Of a DNA stretch of 64,000 nt, positions 27,300-38,006 are shown piece by piece; the first letter of the stretch is position 1; each line of letters opens with the position of its first letter. The stretch comes from Muribaculaceae bacterium (GTDB lineage Bacteria; Bacteroidota; Bacteroidia; Bacteroidales; Muribaculaceae). The translations under genes and the position numbers were made by a program. Where the stretch lies: positions 1 through 64,000 of the forward strand of contig JAFUKL010000036.1 of NCBI GenBank assembly GCA_017473615.1, read 5' to 3'. The notes under the pieces are model-generated. The model made no database searches and was not told where the DNA came from. It saw only the letters and a program-made list of their open reading frames with translations.

Positions 27300-27793
27300 T
27301 CTGTAGCAGTTCGGTAGAAAATTTTTATTACTTCCATGTCGATATTATTGAACTCCATCGTAGGTATTGCTACGGAGTCAATCAGGTGGTCGGTGTAGCT
27401 GAAATCCGTTACATCATATTTGTATATTGTTCCGCATTCGTTTGACACGAATTGCGGGTAACAGTTGTAGCCTATGGTAAGAGTGTCGTTCAATTCTATG
27501 TAGTCCAGTTTCTTTTGATTATAGTGGAATACATAACGCACCGAATTTCCCGAAAGTGGCATCGGCATATAGAGTGTAGTGGCTTTGCCGTTGTCGAGCA
27601 GGATAGAGTCGCCGGGTGCGCCTATTCCGTACACGGTGAGCGAGTCCACTGTGACAGCCTTTTGGGTTTGCATTGAATAGAAACCTGCGAGCGGCAGAGT
27701 GCTTTGGTTGTTAAAGCATTCGCTGCTGTTGCAAGAAATCAGCAATGCCAATGATGCAAAAACGAGTGATATTATAACGGAAATTTTTCTCAT
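27296..27793 (-). CDS. DUF6452-like lipoprotein
   Basis: About 165 aa. The start MRKISVIISLVFASLALLIS at 27793 gives a lipobox LISC with Cys at ~21; the upstream ATGs lie inside the preceding gene. The mature part is beta-rich (MQTQKAVTVDSLTVYGIGAP). It is translationally coupled to the DUF6048 barrel gene. A likely role is an outer-membrane lipoprotein partner for the barrel; this is inference from the pairing. Confidence 0.75.
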   Translation of the reverse strand: MRKISVIISLVFASLALLISCNSSECFNNQSTLPLAGFYSMQTQKAVTVDSLTVYGIGAPGDSILLDNGKATTLYMPMPLSGNSVRYVFHYNQKKLDYIELNDTLTIGYNCYPQFVSNECGTIYKYDVTDFSYTDHLIDSVAIPTMEFNNIDMEVIKIFYRTATE

Positions 27794-27809
27794 TTTGTAG
27801 TTAATTGAA

Positions 27810-28757
27810 CTATAGTTCTTCTTCAATTTCGTAATGGTTGCGTTCGGGTGCATTGCGAGCAATAAGTTCGCCTATGAAACCGGTCAGAAACAGTTGTGTC
27901 CCTATAATCATGGCAGTGAGCGAGAGGTGGAAATATGGCGAATCGGTAACTAAAATGTAGTGGTTACCCATGTGCATATTGTATAATTTGGTAGCTCCTA
28001 CTGCGATGACCGAAAGCAGTCCGAGCAGGAACATCACGCTGCCAAGCAATCCGAAAAAGTGCATAGGCTTTATGCCGAATTTGGTTTGAAACCATAGTGT
28101 GGCAAGGTCGAGGTATCCGTTTACAAAGCGGTTAAGCCCGAATTTTGTTACGCCATATTTGCGCGCTTGATGATGTACAACTTTCTCACCTATCTTTTTG
28201 AATCCTGCAGCCTTGGCGAGGAACGGAATGTATCGGTGCATGTCGCCATATACTTCAATGTGCTTTACCACCTTTTTACGGTATGCTTTAAGTCCGCAAT
28301 TGAAGTCGTGCAGGTATATGCCGCTTACTGCGCGAGCCGTTGCGTTGAACAACTTGGTGGGGATGGTTTTTGACAGCGGGTCATAGCGTTTCTTTTTCCA
28401 GCCGCTCACAAGATCGTAGCCTTCTTGAGTAATCATGCGGTATAGTTCCGGTATTTCGTCGGGGCTGTCTTGCAAGTCGGCATCCATCGTGATTACAACA
28501 TCGCCTTGTGCACGTTGAAATCCTGTGTTAAGAGCCGGGGACTTGCCGTAATTGCGTCTGAAACATACGCCTTTTACGCAAGGATTCTGTTCTTGTAATT
28601 TCTTGATTACTTCCCATGATTCGTCGGTACTGCCGTCGTTGATGAACAGTATTTCATAGGAGAAACTGTTCTCGCGCATTACTCGTGCAATCCATGTTTC
28701 TAATTCAGGCAGTGATTCTGCCTCGTTATATAAAGGAACTACTATCGAAATATCCAT
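27810..28757 (-). CDS. Polyprenyl-phosphate glycosyltransferase (DPM1/ArnC-like GT2)
   Basis: 315 aa. The GT-A domain has VPLYNEAESLPEL, NDGSTDESW, and the DXD-type MDADLQDSPDEIP. Two C-terminal transmembrane helices (FGLLGSVMFLLGLLSVIAVG and SLTAMIIGTQLFLTGFIG) place it in the family that loads mannose, glucose or aminoarabinose onto undecaprenyl phosphate. The sugar is not predictable. It lies between DUF4199 and DUF6452 genes with gaps of 27 and 16 bp, so it is part of a four-gene operon. Confidence 0.9.
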   Translation of the reverse strand: MDISIVVPLYNEAESLPELETWIARVMRENSFSYEILFINDGSTDESWEVIKKLQEQNPCVKGVCFRRNYGKSPALNTGFQRAQGDVVITMDADLQDSPDEIPELYRMITQEGYDLVSGWKKKRYDPLSKTIPTKLFNATARAVSGIYLHDFNCGLKAYRKKVVKHIEVYGDMHRYIPFLAKAAGFKKIGEKVVHHQARKYGVTKFGLNRFVNGYLDLATLWFQTKFGIKPMHFFGLLGSVMFLLGLLSVIAVGATKLYNMHMGNHYILVTDSPYFHLSLTAMIIGTQLFLTGFIGELIARNAPERNHYEIEEEL

Positions 28758-28784
28758 TTTGTGTTATGCTTTATTTAATTGCTG

Positions 28785-29318
28785 CTATTGTTTTCTGAAT
28801 CTCTTTACCGGTCGTGCAAGCGGTGCTATAATCAATGAGAGAATTACACCTATCGAGAATGTAGACCCAAGCATTTGGACTGCAAATTCTATTGCTGTGG
28901 GTAAAGACTTATTCTCTATGGCTTGGCGAAGAACCTTTGTGAGTTCATGATTCTTTAATTCCGGAATTTGTTCGTATGCCGCCAATGTGCTTTCTGCCTG
29001 ATTGAAAATGAAGTCGGGCATTATGATGTCAAGCCAAATATAAGTGACCGCTGCACAAATGAGCGAACCGAAGAGGACTGTCATTGTCCCAAGCATCCAC
29101 AGAAAACTGAAATTGGAGGTCTCGATGTGTGTATTGCCGTATCGGCGCATGTATCTGAATAATACAATCGGGATAGCCAATATGAGAACTAACCCGGCTG
29201 TGCTGATAAATAATGAGGCATTGCCATAAACAAATGAGAAAAATATTGCCGACAGGTATAAGCCGAATGAAATGCCGTTTTCAGCTCCGCACCGGAATAC
29301 CGATTTGTCTTTATTCAT
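28785..29318 (-). CDS. DUF4199 membrane protein
   Basis: 177 aa with four hydrophobic segments and the family-like pattern GISFGLYLSAIFFSFVYG near the N-terminus. DUF4199 genes often precede a DPM1-like glycosyltransferase in Bacteroidetes, as here. Function unknown; a role next to polyprenyl-linked sugar handling is inferred. It is the first gene of the operon and has a consensus promoter 33 bp upstream. Confidence 0.8.
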   Translation of the reverse strand: MNKDKSVFRCGAENGISFGLYLSAIFFSFVYGNASLFISTAGLVLILAIPIVLFRYMRRYGNTHIETSNFSFLWMLGTMTVLFGSLICAAVTYIWLDIIMPDFIFNQAESTLAAYEQIPELKNHELTKVLRQAIENKSLPTAIEFAVQMLGSTFSIGVILSLIIAPLARPVKRFRKQ

Positions 29319-29350
29319 TGGAGGTTCGTTTTTTTTATTTATTCAATATG

Positions 29351-29381
29351 CAAAGATAGTGCAAGACCCGCTAAGAACAAA
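29351..29381 (-). promoter_or_regulatory. Consensus promoter of the DUF4199-GT2-DUF6452-DUF6048 operon
   Basis: On the minus strand TTTG (29381-29378), 19 nt, TATCTTTG (29358-29351). Initiation near 29345, leader about 27 nt. Confidence 0.75.
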
Positions 29382-29426
29382 GTAAAACAATAGTTTTTAA
29401 CTCGTTGCTATGTCTTATAATGCGGG

Positions 29427-32400
29427 TTATTCTGCTGTAACCGCTATTTTCTTTGCCTTGGTGGTCTCTTTTACCCCATCGGTGGAGATTCCTGCCTTAT
29501 AGACGTATATACCCCTTGGAATGCGTCGTCCTGACATATCGGTAAGGTTCCATGTGATAGGGAATGAAGTGAACATATCGCTCTTACCGCTTTCTTGAGT
29601 ACTCCACACAAGCCGTCCCATCAGGTCGTAAACATAAATGGATACTGTGATGAGTGCGTCGGGGCGATTATGTCTGATGTAGAATTTTGTTTCGGTCGTA
29701 GCCGGATTGCCTATTGCATACACGTCGTACATCTCAGGACGCATACCTTTTATGACGTTGAAAGAAATGGTTTGTTCTGAAGAATTATTGAATGTGTCCC
29801 ACACTTTAAGCCTTAATGTGTGGCTGCCTTCAGACAGGTCGCTCAGACTATAGTTTATGTATCCGGCATTTCCTGTATTGGAAAAGTCGGGATTGTAGTA
29901 GGATGATACATCGGAGTAGGTGGTTACGCTGTCGAGCATGAGCGTCATTTGATGTCCTATTCCGCTACTTGAGAGATTTATTCCGCTTTCATCGCTGATA
30001 TTTGCGATGACAAGAGGGGATTCGTTCACGTTGTCCCCGTCTTTAAAGGATTCGGTATTGAGGACTAACATTTTGATTTCAGGACCGATTGTGTCGGTCT
30101 CGGTATCGCTTTCATAACCGTAGATGTAGAATTGCTCGTTGTTACCGTTAGCCTCTATGCCTTCATTGCTGCTTGCATAGAAGTTTATCATTCCCGGAGT
30201 GTAGTTGTCAAATGCAGATGGAGCATTTATTTCAGACGGAATAGCAACTTGTACTGTGAATTCTCCGTTTATGACAGAATCTTTGGCTATCGACAGCTTA
30301 TTGGAGCGGTCGAGGAAAACATGCACTTTGCCATCGTTTGAGCTTTGGCTGCTGTATCCGTGTGTGGTGACTTCGGTTTCTGTGTCATAGAGTGTGGGAA
30401 TAACCGAACCGTTGAAATCTGTTGCCTTGTTGCCTTTTTCATCCACTATGTACCCTTTTAGTGTCATTGATTGCCTTGCTTTGAATACAGGCATATTGCT
30501 ATCACTGATATTCTCGCCGTTAATGGATTCAAGTTTGACCCCGTAAGTAGGGTAAGACAATCTTAATGCAGGATCTCCTATAAGGAAGAATTTCAACTTA
30601 TTGGTATTATTCCCCATAGCATTCTTGCCTAACCGCAGTATATCGCCTATACGATAGTGCTTACCGTCTCGGTCGTAATTGAACATGTAGTTGGCAATGT
30701 GTTTGTTAAGCGAACCGTTATCGGAAATCATGACTTGTCGGGCTGTGCTTATGAGAGCTATAGCACCTCCTCTCGGGTTAAGGAATAGCGTTTCTCCTCC
30801 GGTTTCGTCTATTTTGTCGAGCCGGGTAAATTCGCATGATGCAGTAAGCATTAACGGTAGATGTTTCAGGTATAATCCGGTAATGTCGTTGTATGTTAGT
30901 AATCCTTCATGTGACCATGCGAGATTTCCGGAGTGTCCTATGTAGTTGAGATATAGTACACCTTCATTCAATTTCTGGAACATTTTTTTTCGTGCTTCGG
31001 GATATGAACGTCCCGAACCAGTGCTTTCAACTTCAAAGGCGTCAAGATAAATTCGATTGTAGACATAGTTACTTCCGCCGTTTCGCTTGTGATTGTTGAT
31101 GACGGCATCGGCTTGCTCCATGTGTACGGCGTTGTTCATGTCATCGGCTATAATCAGTATATTGTTTTTCCATGTGCCGAAGTCTTGCTTTGTGGTGTAT
31201 GAATATAATTTGTCTACAGTGTTCTTGGCTTCGGTAACACTTTTTACCGGCATTCGGCCTACAGCAATGTTCATTGCGTTGGAACTGATATTTGCTCCTG
31301 AGCCGTCATCCAACATGCCCAGCATGTCATCACTTGTATAGGAATCTATTTCATCGGTTCCGTTGTCGGTTTGCCAAGTGAGCAGTTTGGGGTATTTCAA
31401 TGCTTTGACCGAAGAAGTGAGTTGCCTGTTGTCGTAAGTTCCTCTGCCGAACAGCAATATGTAGCCTAATTTATGTCCGTTTTCATCGCTTCCTCGGTCA
31501 TAGAACATTTTAGCGAGTTTGCGATATGCCATAAAATCGGGTATGCCTGAAGAAAATTCGTTGAAAATTTTTTGTTGTTCCACCACTAAAACACGCATCG
31601 AGTCAAGCTGTAAATGCAGGTCGGCAATGCGTTGTGCTTGTTCTTTATATTCGCTTGGAGTGATGATTATCATGTCCGGGGTGTCTTCACCGTGTAGGTT
31701 CTGATTACTTACTTTCTCAACGAGTGAGGGACGTGGATATGTGACGGCATCGTCATAAGGGAAATATTCCCGATGTCCTGAAACAATAGGTGAAAAACGG
31801 TAGTTGCTTCCACTCAGCTCACCGCTTAAAGCTACAGGCATGTGCGGTGTGGTTACGTCCCACACCCGGGTGCTTTCACCGGAAGAGGTTACGCTGATGA
31901 TGTCGTTTACCGATGTGTTTATTGTGGTGCGGAAACCTCTTGCGGTCGATATGCTTGCCGTATAATTGATAGTGATATAATCAAGATTGGCATTCATTAC
32001 AGTTCCCGTGGGTGTGAATTTTATAGAGAATGTAAATTCGTTGTTTGCAGGCTCTATGGTTTTGATAGACCTAGTGGTATTTATCAAAGAATATCCATTG
32101 TTGCTCATAGCCGGTATTCTGTCGTTGCTTGACGATTCAAGGGCTTTGCCGTCGACGGAGAATGTAAGCATGCTGCCGTTGCCGCCTGTGGTTTTTGCTG
32201 CAAATGCGGTAAGAATTTTTACCGGAGTACCTATGATATATTTGTTGAGCGTGAATTTAAATTCTTTAGATGTGGTGAATCTGAAATCTTCGCCGAGCAG
32301 GTAGTTTCCGGATTCGCAAGGCGATGTGCTTTCTTGTTCATGGAATATGCGTTCGGTGTAAGTGGTGATTTCATCAGAACCTGTTGACGGCTTGGCATCC

Positions 32401-32861
32401 TGTTCGCTTATTTGCAGTTGTTCGATGTCATCGCGGTCGGTAACGAAATAGAATGTTTCCGTAGCGTATGGATGTTGATATTGAATGAATCCGAATTCCG
32501 GGTCGGTCTTCCATGTGGTTACATCTTGTGCGTAGAATACAATGCGGTTACCGGTGTTCAGTACCGGAACTTGAACGAGATCATCGGTCTGTTTTGAATC
32601 TAATACGGCAGATAAGGGCGCACCACCGCATCCGAATACTTTTATTGAATTAAGATTCTTGAAACCCCAGTTGCTCAGGTCGCTTGCAGTGATTTCGTGT
32701 AAGGAACTGCCGGAGGTTTTTATCTTGACCCATTTCCCTTTTGCGAGCATTGATTCTGTTGCATAAAAATCGGCAGACAACGCAAATGATTTTTCAACAG
32801 AAACGAGGCATGTCAATATCATGAAAATGACAACGTATATATGTCGTTTAATGAAAATCAT
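29427..32861 (-). CDS. porU: Type IX secretion sortase PorU-like C25 peptidase
   Basis: 1144 aa with a signal peptide. The C25 (gingipain-like) peptidase domain spans ~380-770. Its catalytic His is in NYIGHSGNLAW (~645) and its Cys in LTASCEFTRLD (~676). The last ~90 residues form a CTD-like beta-sandwich (YAIGNPATTETKFYI ... GRRIPRGIYVYKAG). PorU removes the C-terminal sorting domain of type IX cargo and attaches A-LPS at the cell surface. No porV or other T9SS gene is in this window. A -7 box TATTTTTG at 32896-32903 lies ~35 bp upstream of the start. Confidence 0.88.
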   Translation of the reverse strand: MIFIKRHIYVVIFMILTCLVSVEKSFALSADFYATESMLAKGKWVKIKTSGSSLHEITASDLSNWGFKNLNSIKVFGCGGAPLSAVLDSKQTDDLVQVPVLNTGNRIVFYAQDVTTWKTDPEFGFIQYQHPYATETFYFVTDRDDIEQLQISEQDAKPSTGSDEITTYTERIFHEQESTSPCESGNYLLGEDFRFTTSKEFKFTLNKYIIGTPVKILTAFAAKTTGGNGSMLTFSVDGKALESSSNDRIPAMSNNGYSLINTTRSIKTIEPANNEFTFSIKFTPTGTVMNANLDYITINYTASISTARGFRTTINTSVNDIISVTSSGESTRVWDVTTPHMPVALSGELSGSNYRFSPIVSGHREYFPYDDAVTYPRPSLVEKVSNQNLHGEDTPDMIIITPSEYKEQAQRIADLHLQLDSMRVLVVEQQKIFNEFSSGIPDFMAYRKLAKMFYDRGSDENGHKLGYILLFGRGTYDNRQLTSSVKALKYPKLLTWQTDNGTDEIDSYTSDDMLGMLDDGSGANISSNAMNIAVGRMPVKSVTEAKNTVDKLYSYTTKQDFGTWKNNILIIADDMNNAVHMEQADAVINNHKRNGGSNYVYNRIYLDAFEVESTGSGRSYPEARKKMFQKLNEGVLYLNYIGHSGNLAWSHEGLLTYNDITGLYLKHLPLMLTASCEFTRLDKIDETGGETLFLNPRGGAIALISTARQVMISDNGSLNKHIANYMFNYDRDGKHYRIGDILRLGKNAMGNNTNKLKFFLIGDPALRLSYPTYGVKLESINGENISDSNMPVFKARQSMTLKGYIVDEKGNKATDFNGSVIPTLYDTETEVTTHGYSSQSSNDGKVHVFLDRSNKLSIAKDSVINGEFTVQVAIPSEINAPSAFDNYTPGMINFYASSNEGIEANGNNEQFYIYGYESDTETDTIGPEIKMLVLNTESFKDGDNVNESPLVIANISDESGINLSSSGIGHQMTLMLDSVTTYSDVSSYYNPDFSNTGNAGYINYSLSDLSEGSHTLRLKVWDTFNNSSEQTISFNVIKGMRPEMYDVYAIGNPATTETKFYIRHNRPDALITVSIYVYDLMGRLVWSTQESGKSDMFTSFPITWNLTDMSGRRIPRGIYVYKAGISTDGVKETTKAKKIAVTAE

Positions 32862-32895
32862 AAATTTCTTGTTATTCTTATAAATAATTAAACGT

Positions 32896-32903
32896 CAAAA
32901 ATA
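32896..32903 (-). promoter_or_regulatory. -7 box of porU
   Basis: TATTTTTG on the minus strand, initiation near 32890. No -33 match. Confidence 0.4.
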
Positions 32904-32966
32904 AAGTTTTATTTTAAGAAGTTGATAAGAAGTTGTTTTGAATTTTCCGAAATGAATATTTTTCTC

Positions 32967-33265
32967 TAAAAAATCATTATGTACAGCAATTGCAAGTATG
33001 TCACTTGTGAGCTGTGTGAATGATGAGGTTGCAAATCCTGCTGAGCAAGAAATGCAAAAAAAACCTTATGGCGTTATATTGCCCGAGTGAATGGTGGAAT
33101 GGTGGTTATACAATGGTGGGAACTTGGTATTCCAATGGAGATGTGATTACCGGAGGTAATGGACATGATGCCGGATATTACAGTTGGCAATTCAGTTATA
33201 ATTTTGCTTCGATAGGGCATACAGGTGTTAATACAATTCGTTCTGTTAGAGACTGGTATCCATAA
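32967..33265 (+). pseudogene. Decayed small lipoprotein gene
   Basis: A frame from about 32970 encodes KKSLCTAIASMSLVSCVND, a lipoprotein signal with lipobox LVSC, but the codon before KK is TCT, not a start. After QEMQKK this frame stops within ten codons. Removing one A from the A8 run near 33056-33063 joins it to the frame ending at 33265, which encodes a Trp/Gly/Tyr-rich ~60-residue domain (NGGYTMVGTWYSNGDVITGG). Lost start plus frameshift point to a pseudogene. An assembly error in the A run could explain only the frameshift. I do not recognise the domain. Confidence 0.5.
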
Positions 33266-33313
33266 TAATTCTAAAAAAGCCGATTAAATCTTTTAGTAGT
33301 GGCGGATAATTGC

Positions 33314-33321
33314 TAAATTTG
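33314..33321 (+). promoter_or_regulatory. -7 box of pyrG
   Basis: TAAATTTG, initiation near 33327, leader about 24 nt to the GTG start. Confidence 0.5.
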
Positions 33322-33329
33322 CAATTTGA

Positions 33330-34958
<1,629 letters not shown>

Positions 34959-34996
34959 TAATATTAACCATAAAAAAGAGAGGATAATAACACGGA

Positions 34997-37108
34997 ATGG
35001 ATAAAAACACGATAGTAGGAATGCTGCTGATGGCAGCTGTAATCTTCGGGTTTATGTGGCTGCAACAGCCATCAGAGGAAGAGTTGGCGGCTCGTCGCCG
35101 ACAAGCAGAGTCTCAAAGGATAGAGGCTGAGAAGAAAGCTCAGGAAGAGCAGGAAATGCGAATGCTGGGTAATGTGGATACAATATCATCGTCGGAAGTC
35201 AATTTGCTTCGTGCGGCAATCATGCAGTATGGTGTTGCCGATTCAAATGGTGCTATGACATTGAACGGCGACGGTGTGAACGTGTCGGTAAACGGCGATA
35301 ATCTTACGGGTATAATATCTCTTGGTGACGCTGAAGTGCGTGTAGAGGATGCCTTGAGCAATACCGCATCCAATCCGGTGGTGCATAACAGGGCTTTGGC
35401 GAAGTTGCGTACCGCAGTGAATCGCTATGTAAAGAATGGTGTGTTTGCAAAATGCCTTACAGGAAAAGATTCAACCGTAGTGTTGCAGAATGATTCGCTG
35501 AAAGTGGCTATTTCGTCCAAAGGCGGTATGATTACAAGTGCTACGTTGAAAAAGTATAAGGCATACAATGCTCCCGAAGTGGAACTTTTCGATGCTGAAA
35601 CAAATTCTTATAGTTTCGGATTGAATACCAACTCACAGCATTTTGATACCAAGGATTTCTATTTTACTCCGGTTGCGCTTAGCGATACATCTGTGCTGAT
35701 GCAATTGGATCTTGGAAACGGCAGTAAGTGGGGTATCAAATATACCTTGGCTTCAGACAGCTATATCGTGGATATGGCTGTAGTACAAGAGAACATGCAG
35801 GGTGTGATACCGTCCAATATCCCTACAATGGATTTCTCTTGGACGCAACGCATAAACCGTCATGAAGAAGGCAAGATGTTTGAGGAGCAAAACAGCGGTG
35901 TTTACTATAAGTTTCTTGGCGGTGATGTTGATTACTTGAGTGAGACAAGCAAGGATAAAGAGGATTTCAGAGATAAATTCAAATGGGTAAGTTTTAAGAA
36001 CCAATTCTTTTCAAGCGTTCTTATCGCCGATAAGAATTTTACCGGTGCCAAGATGAGCAGCATTCCGTTTGAAAAAGGTACTTCTTTATATAAGGACTAT
36101 CTGAAAGATGTTTCGTTTATAAGTGAAATAGACTATAGTGCTGCCGATGCACAACCTGCATCATTCAAGTTTTTCTTCGGTCCTAACCTTTATGAATTGC
36201 TGGAACATTATGATGACACTCTTTATCCCGATGAAGACCTTGAGTTGACACGTTTATTGCCTCTCGGATGGTCGTTGTTCCGCTGGATAAACGAGTACTT
36301 CGTAATACCCGTATTTGACTTCTTGAGTAAGTATATAAGCAATGCCGGAGTGGTGATACTGCTGCTTACGTTGATTATCAAGCTTGTGCTTGCTCCATTC
36401 CAGTTCAAGAGCTATATTTCTCAGGCTAAAATGAGAATACTTGCTCCGGATATCAAGGCTATCAACGAAAAATATCCCGGACAGGAAAATGCAATGGTGC
36501 GCAGCCAGAAGACGATGGAGCTTTATAGTCGTGCCGGTGCAAGCCCTATGAGCGGATGTCTGCCGATGTTGCTCATGATGCCGTTGCTGTTTGCCATGTT
36601 CAAGTTCTTCCCGTCATGTATTCAATTGCGCGGAGAATCATTCTTGTGGGCTCATGACTTGTCGGCACCCGATGCTATTGTGACATGGACAACGCATATC
36701 CCGTTTATAACCGATTATTTCGGTAACCATATCAGTTTGTTCTGCTTGTTAATGACTATAACCAATATCGCCTATACGAAAGTGACTATGGCATCTTCAA
36801 GCAGCCAAATGCCGGGAATGAAGTGGATGATGTACTTGATGCCGCTCATGTTCCTTATATTCTTCAATAATTATGCGGCAGGATTGAGCTATTATTATTT
36901 CTTGTCATTGTTAATCACAATCATTGAGGCATACGTATGCCGCTTGTTTGTGAAAGAAGACAAGGTGCGTGCCATGATGGCAGAAAAAGCCAAGCAACCG
37001 AAGAAAAAAGGTTGGTGGGCACAAAAACTTGAAGAGGCTCAGCGCCAGCAGAAGGCTATGATGGAGGAACAGGCTCGTCGCAACCGTAACGGAAAAGGTC
37101 GTCGTTAA
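34997..37108 (+). CDS. yidC: Membrane protein insertase YidC
   Basis: 703 aa, the long Bacteroidetes/Gram-negative form. It has an N-terminal membrane helix (IVGMLLMAAVIFGFMWLQ), a large periplasmic beta domain (~60-390), then the conserved five-helix core (LLTLIIKLVLAPFQFKSYIS; MSGCLPMLLMMPLLFAMF). A basic C-terminal tail (RRNRNGKGRR) is a ribosome-contacting feature. It inserts and folds inner-membrane proteins, alone or with SecYEG. It follows pyrG and ends at a strong terminator. Confidence 0.95.
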   Translation: MDKNTIVGMLLMAAVIFGFMWLQQPSEEELAARRRQAESQRIEAEKKAQEEQEMRMLGNVDTISSSEVNLLRAAIMQYGVADSNGAMTLNGDGVNVSVNGDNLTGIISLGDAEVRVEDALSNTASNPVVHNRALAKLRTAVNRYVKNGVFAKCLTGKDSTVVLQNDSLKVAISSKGGMITSATLKKYKAYNAPEVELFDAETNSYSFGLNTNSQHFDTKDFYFTPVALSDTSVLMQLDLGNGSKWGIKYTLASDSYIVDMAVVQENMQGVIPSNIPTMDFSWTQRINRHEEGKMFEEQNSGVYYKFLGGDVDYLSETSKDKEDFRDKFKWVSFKNQFFSSVLIADKNFTGAKMSSIPFEKGTSLYKDYLKDVSFISEIDYSAADAQPASFKFFFGPNLYELLEHYDDTLYPDEDLELTRLLPLGWSLFRWINEYFVIPVFDFLSKYISNAGVVILLLTLIIKLVLAPFQFKSYISQAKMRILAPDIKAINEKYPGQENAMVRSQKTMELYSRAGASPMSGCLPMLLMMPLLFAMFKFFPSCIQLRGESFLWAHDLSAPDAIVTWTTHIPFITDYFGNHISLFCLLMTITNIAYTKVTMASSSSQMPGMKWMMYLMPLMFLIFFNNYAAGLSYYYFLSLLITIIEAYVCRLFVKEDKVRAMMAEKAKQPKKKGWWAQKLEEAQRQQKAMMEEQARRNRNGKGRR

Positions 37109-37132
37109 TGTTGTACGTAGGATTTTAATGGT

Positions 37133-37177
37133 AAAGGCGTTCAGGGTAGAAAACCTGTGCGTCTTTATCTTTTTTTG
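37133..37177 (+). terminator. Rho-independent terminator after yidC
   Basis: A 13-position stem (37133-37145 with 37154-37166), mostly paired with two wobbles and one mismatch, is followed by ATCTTTTTTT. Confidence 0.82.
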
Positions 37178-37260
37178 CAAAGTTGCAACCAAAGTGTGGC
37201 GCTGATACGTCAAATACGTAGAAAGATTGGTATATGGAGTGTGGAATTAAATAATAATGC

Positions 37261-37268
37261 TAAATTTG
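37261..37268 (+). promoter_or_regulatory. -7 box of the TM2 gene
   Basis: TAAATTTG, initiation near 37274, leader about 28 nt. Confidence 0.5.
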
Positions 37269-37301
37269 TTGTACTGAAAAAACTAATAAATATATAAAGC
37301 T

Positions 37302-37712
37302 ATGATTGATTATAAATGTCCGGTGTGCGGTAATATTACCTATTCATCGTCTACATTATTGAAAGTGAAATGTCAAAGTTGCGGTTGTGAATATGAAACA
37401 GCTCCTTCTTCAACCCCTCACCAACCCGCTAACAATGTAGGCGGAAATGTGTTCGAGTCAGGACCATCAGGCAGAAGCCGAGGTGTGGCTGCATTATTGG
37501 CGATATTTTTAGGCTATCTTGGAATCCATTATTTTTATTTGGGCAAAAATACAGCGGGAATAATATGTTTGGTATTATCTATATTTTCGTGCGGAATAGC
37601 TGCAACGTTATTGTCCGTTATGGGAATTATCCAAGGAATCTTGATGTTCACCATGACAGAAGAGGCTTTTGAGGACCGCTATGTTTATACCGAATCCACA
37701 TTCCCTTTCTGA
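37302..37712 (+). CDS. Zinc-ribbon TM2-domain membrane protein (136 aa)
   Basis: The N-terminal zinc ribbon has CPVC (residues ~6-9) and CQSCGC (~27-32). A Pro/Ser/Asn linker follows. The C-terminal TM2 domain (~57-125) has two helices with the family motif FLGYLGIHYFYLGKNTAGI. TM2 proteins are small inner-membrane proteins of unknown molecular function. The ribbon-TM2 fusion is common in Bacteroidetes. It is monocistronic with a -7 box 33 bp upstream. Confidence 0.85.
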   Translation: MIDYKCPVCGNITYSSSTLLKVKCQSCGCEYETAPSSTPHQPANNVGGNVFESGPSGRSRGVAALLAIFLGYLGIHYFYLGKNTAGIICLVLSIFSCGIAATLLSVMGIIQGILMFTMTEEAFEDRYVYTESTFPF

Positions 37713-37901
37713 TAAACCGTTTCGGCTTTTTCGATAAATATTAAGAATCTGTTTAAAATTTTCTTGAAATTTTTATTACAGTTCTACTTGGGACAAGTTT
37801 CAGATTCTTTAAGGTTCTTTGGTTGTCTTTTTTATCAAATCGCTTGGAAATAGCTTGCTATTATCTGCGCAATTTGATGAAAAATCCATTCCAAAATACT
37901 G

Positions 37902-37923
37902 CTTAAAATAATCTCGAAATAAA
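37902..37923. repeat. 22-nt intergenic repeat, copy 2
   Basis: Identical to the copies at 22505 and 62516; flanked on the right by a direct repeat of AAATAAAATTTAA. Confidence 0.75.
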
Positions 37924-37944
37924 ATTTAAATAAAATTTAAGTTG

Positions 37945-37982
37945 GAGTGCGCCAAAATCCGGATTATGGAATAGGCGCACTC
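37945..37982. terminator. Possible terminator stem-loop between convergent genes
   Basis: Perfect 9-bp arms with a 20-nt loop, 24 bp past the stop of the minus-strand operon. There is no uninterrupted U-run on either side, so termination is only a possibility. Confidence 0.4.
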
Positions 37983-38006
37983 TTACTATGTGTGTTTAGG
38001 GATTAT

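Larger units (their letters stand above)
37713..38006. other. Structured intergenic region between convergent genes
   Basis: It holds three inverted repeats: TTAAGAATCTG (37741-37751) with CAGATTCTTTAA (37801-37812); ATCAAAT (37834-37840) with ATTTGAT (37872-37878), enclosing a smaller hairpin at 37849-37862; and GAGTGCGCC (37945-37953) with GGCGCACTC (37974-37982). Copy 2 of the 22-nt repeat lies between the last two. No ORF is credible here. Confidence 0.6.
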
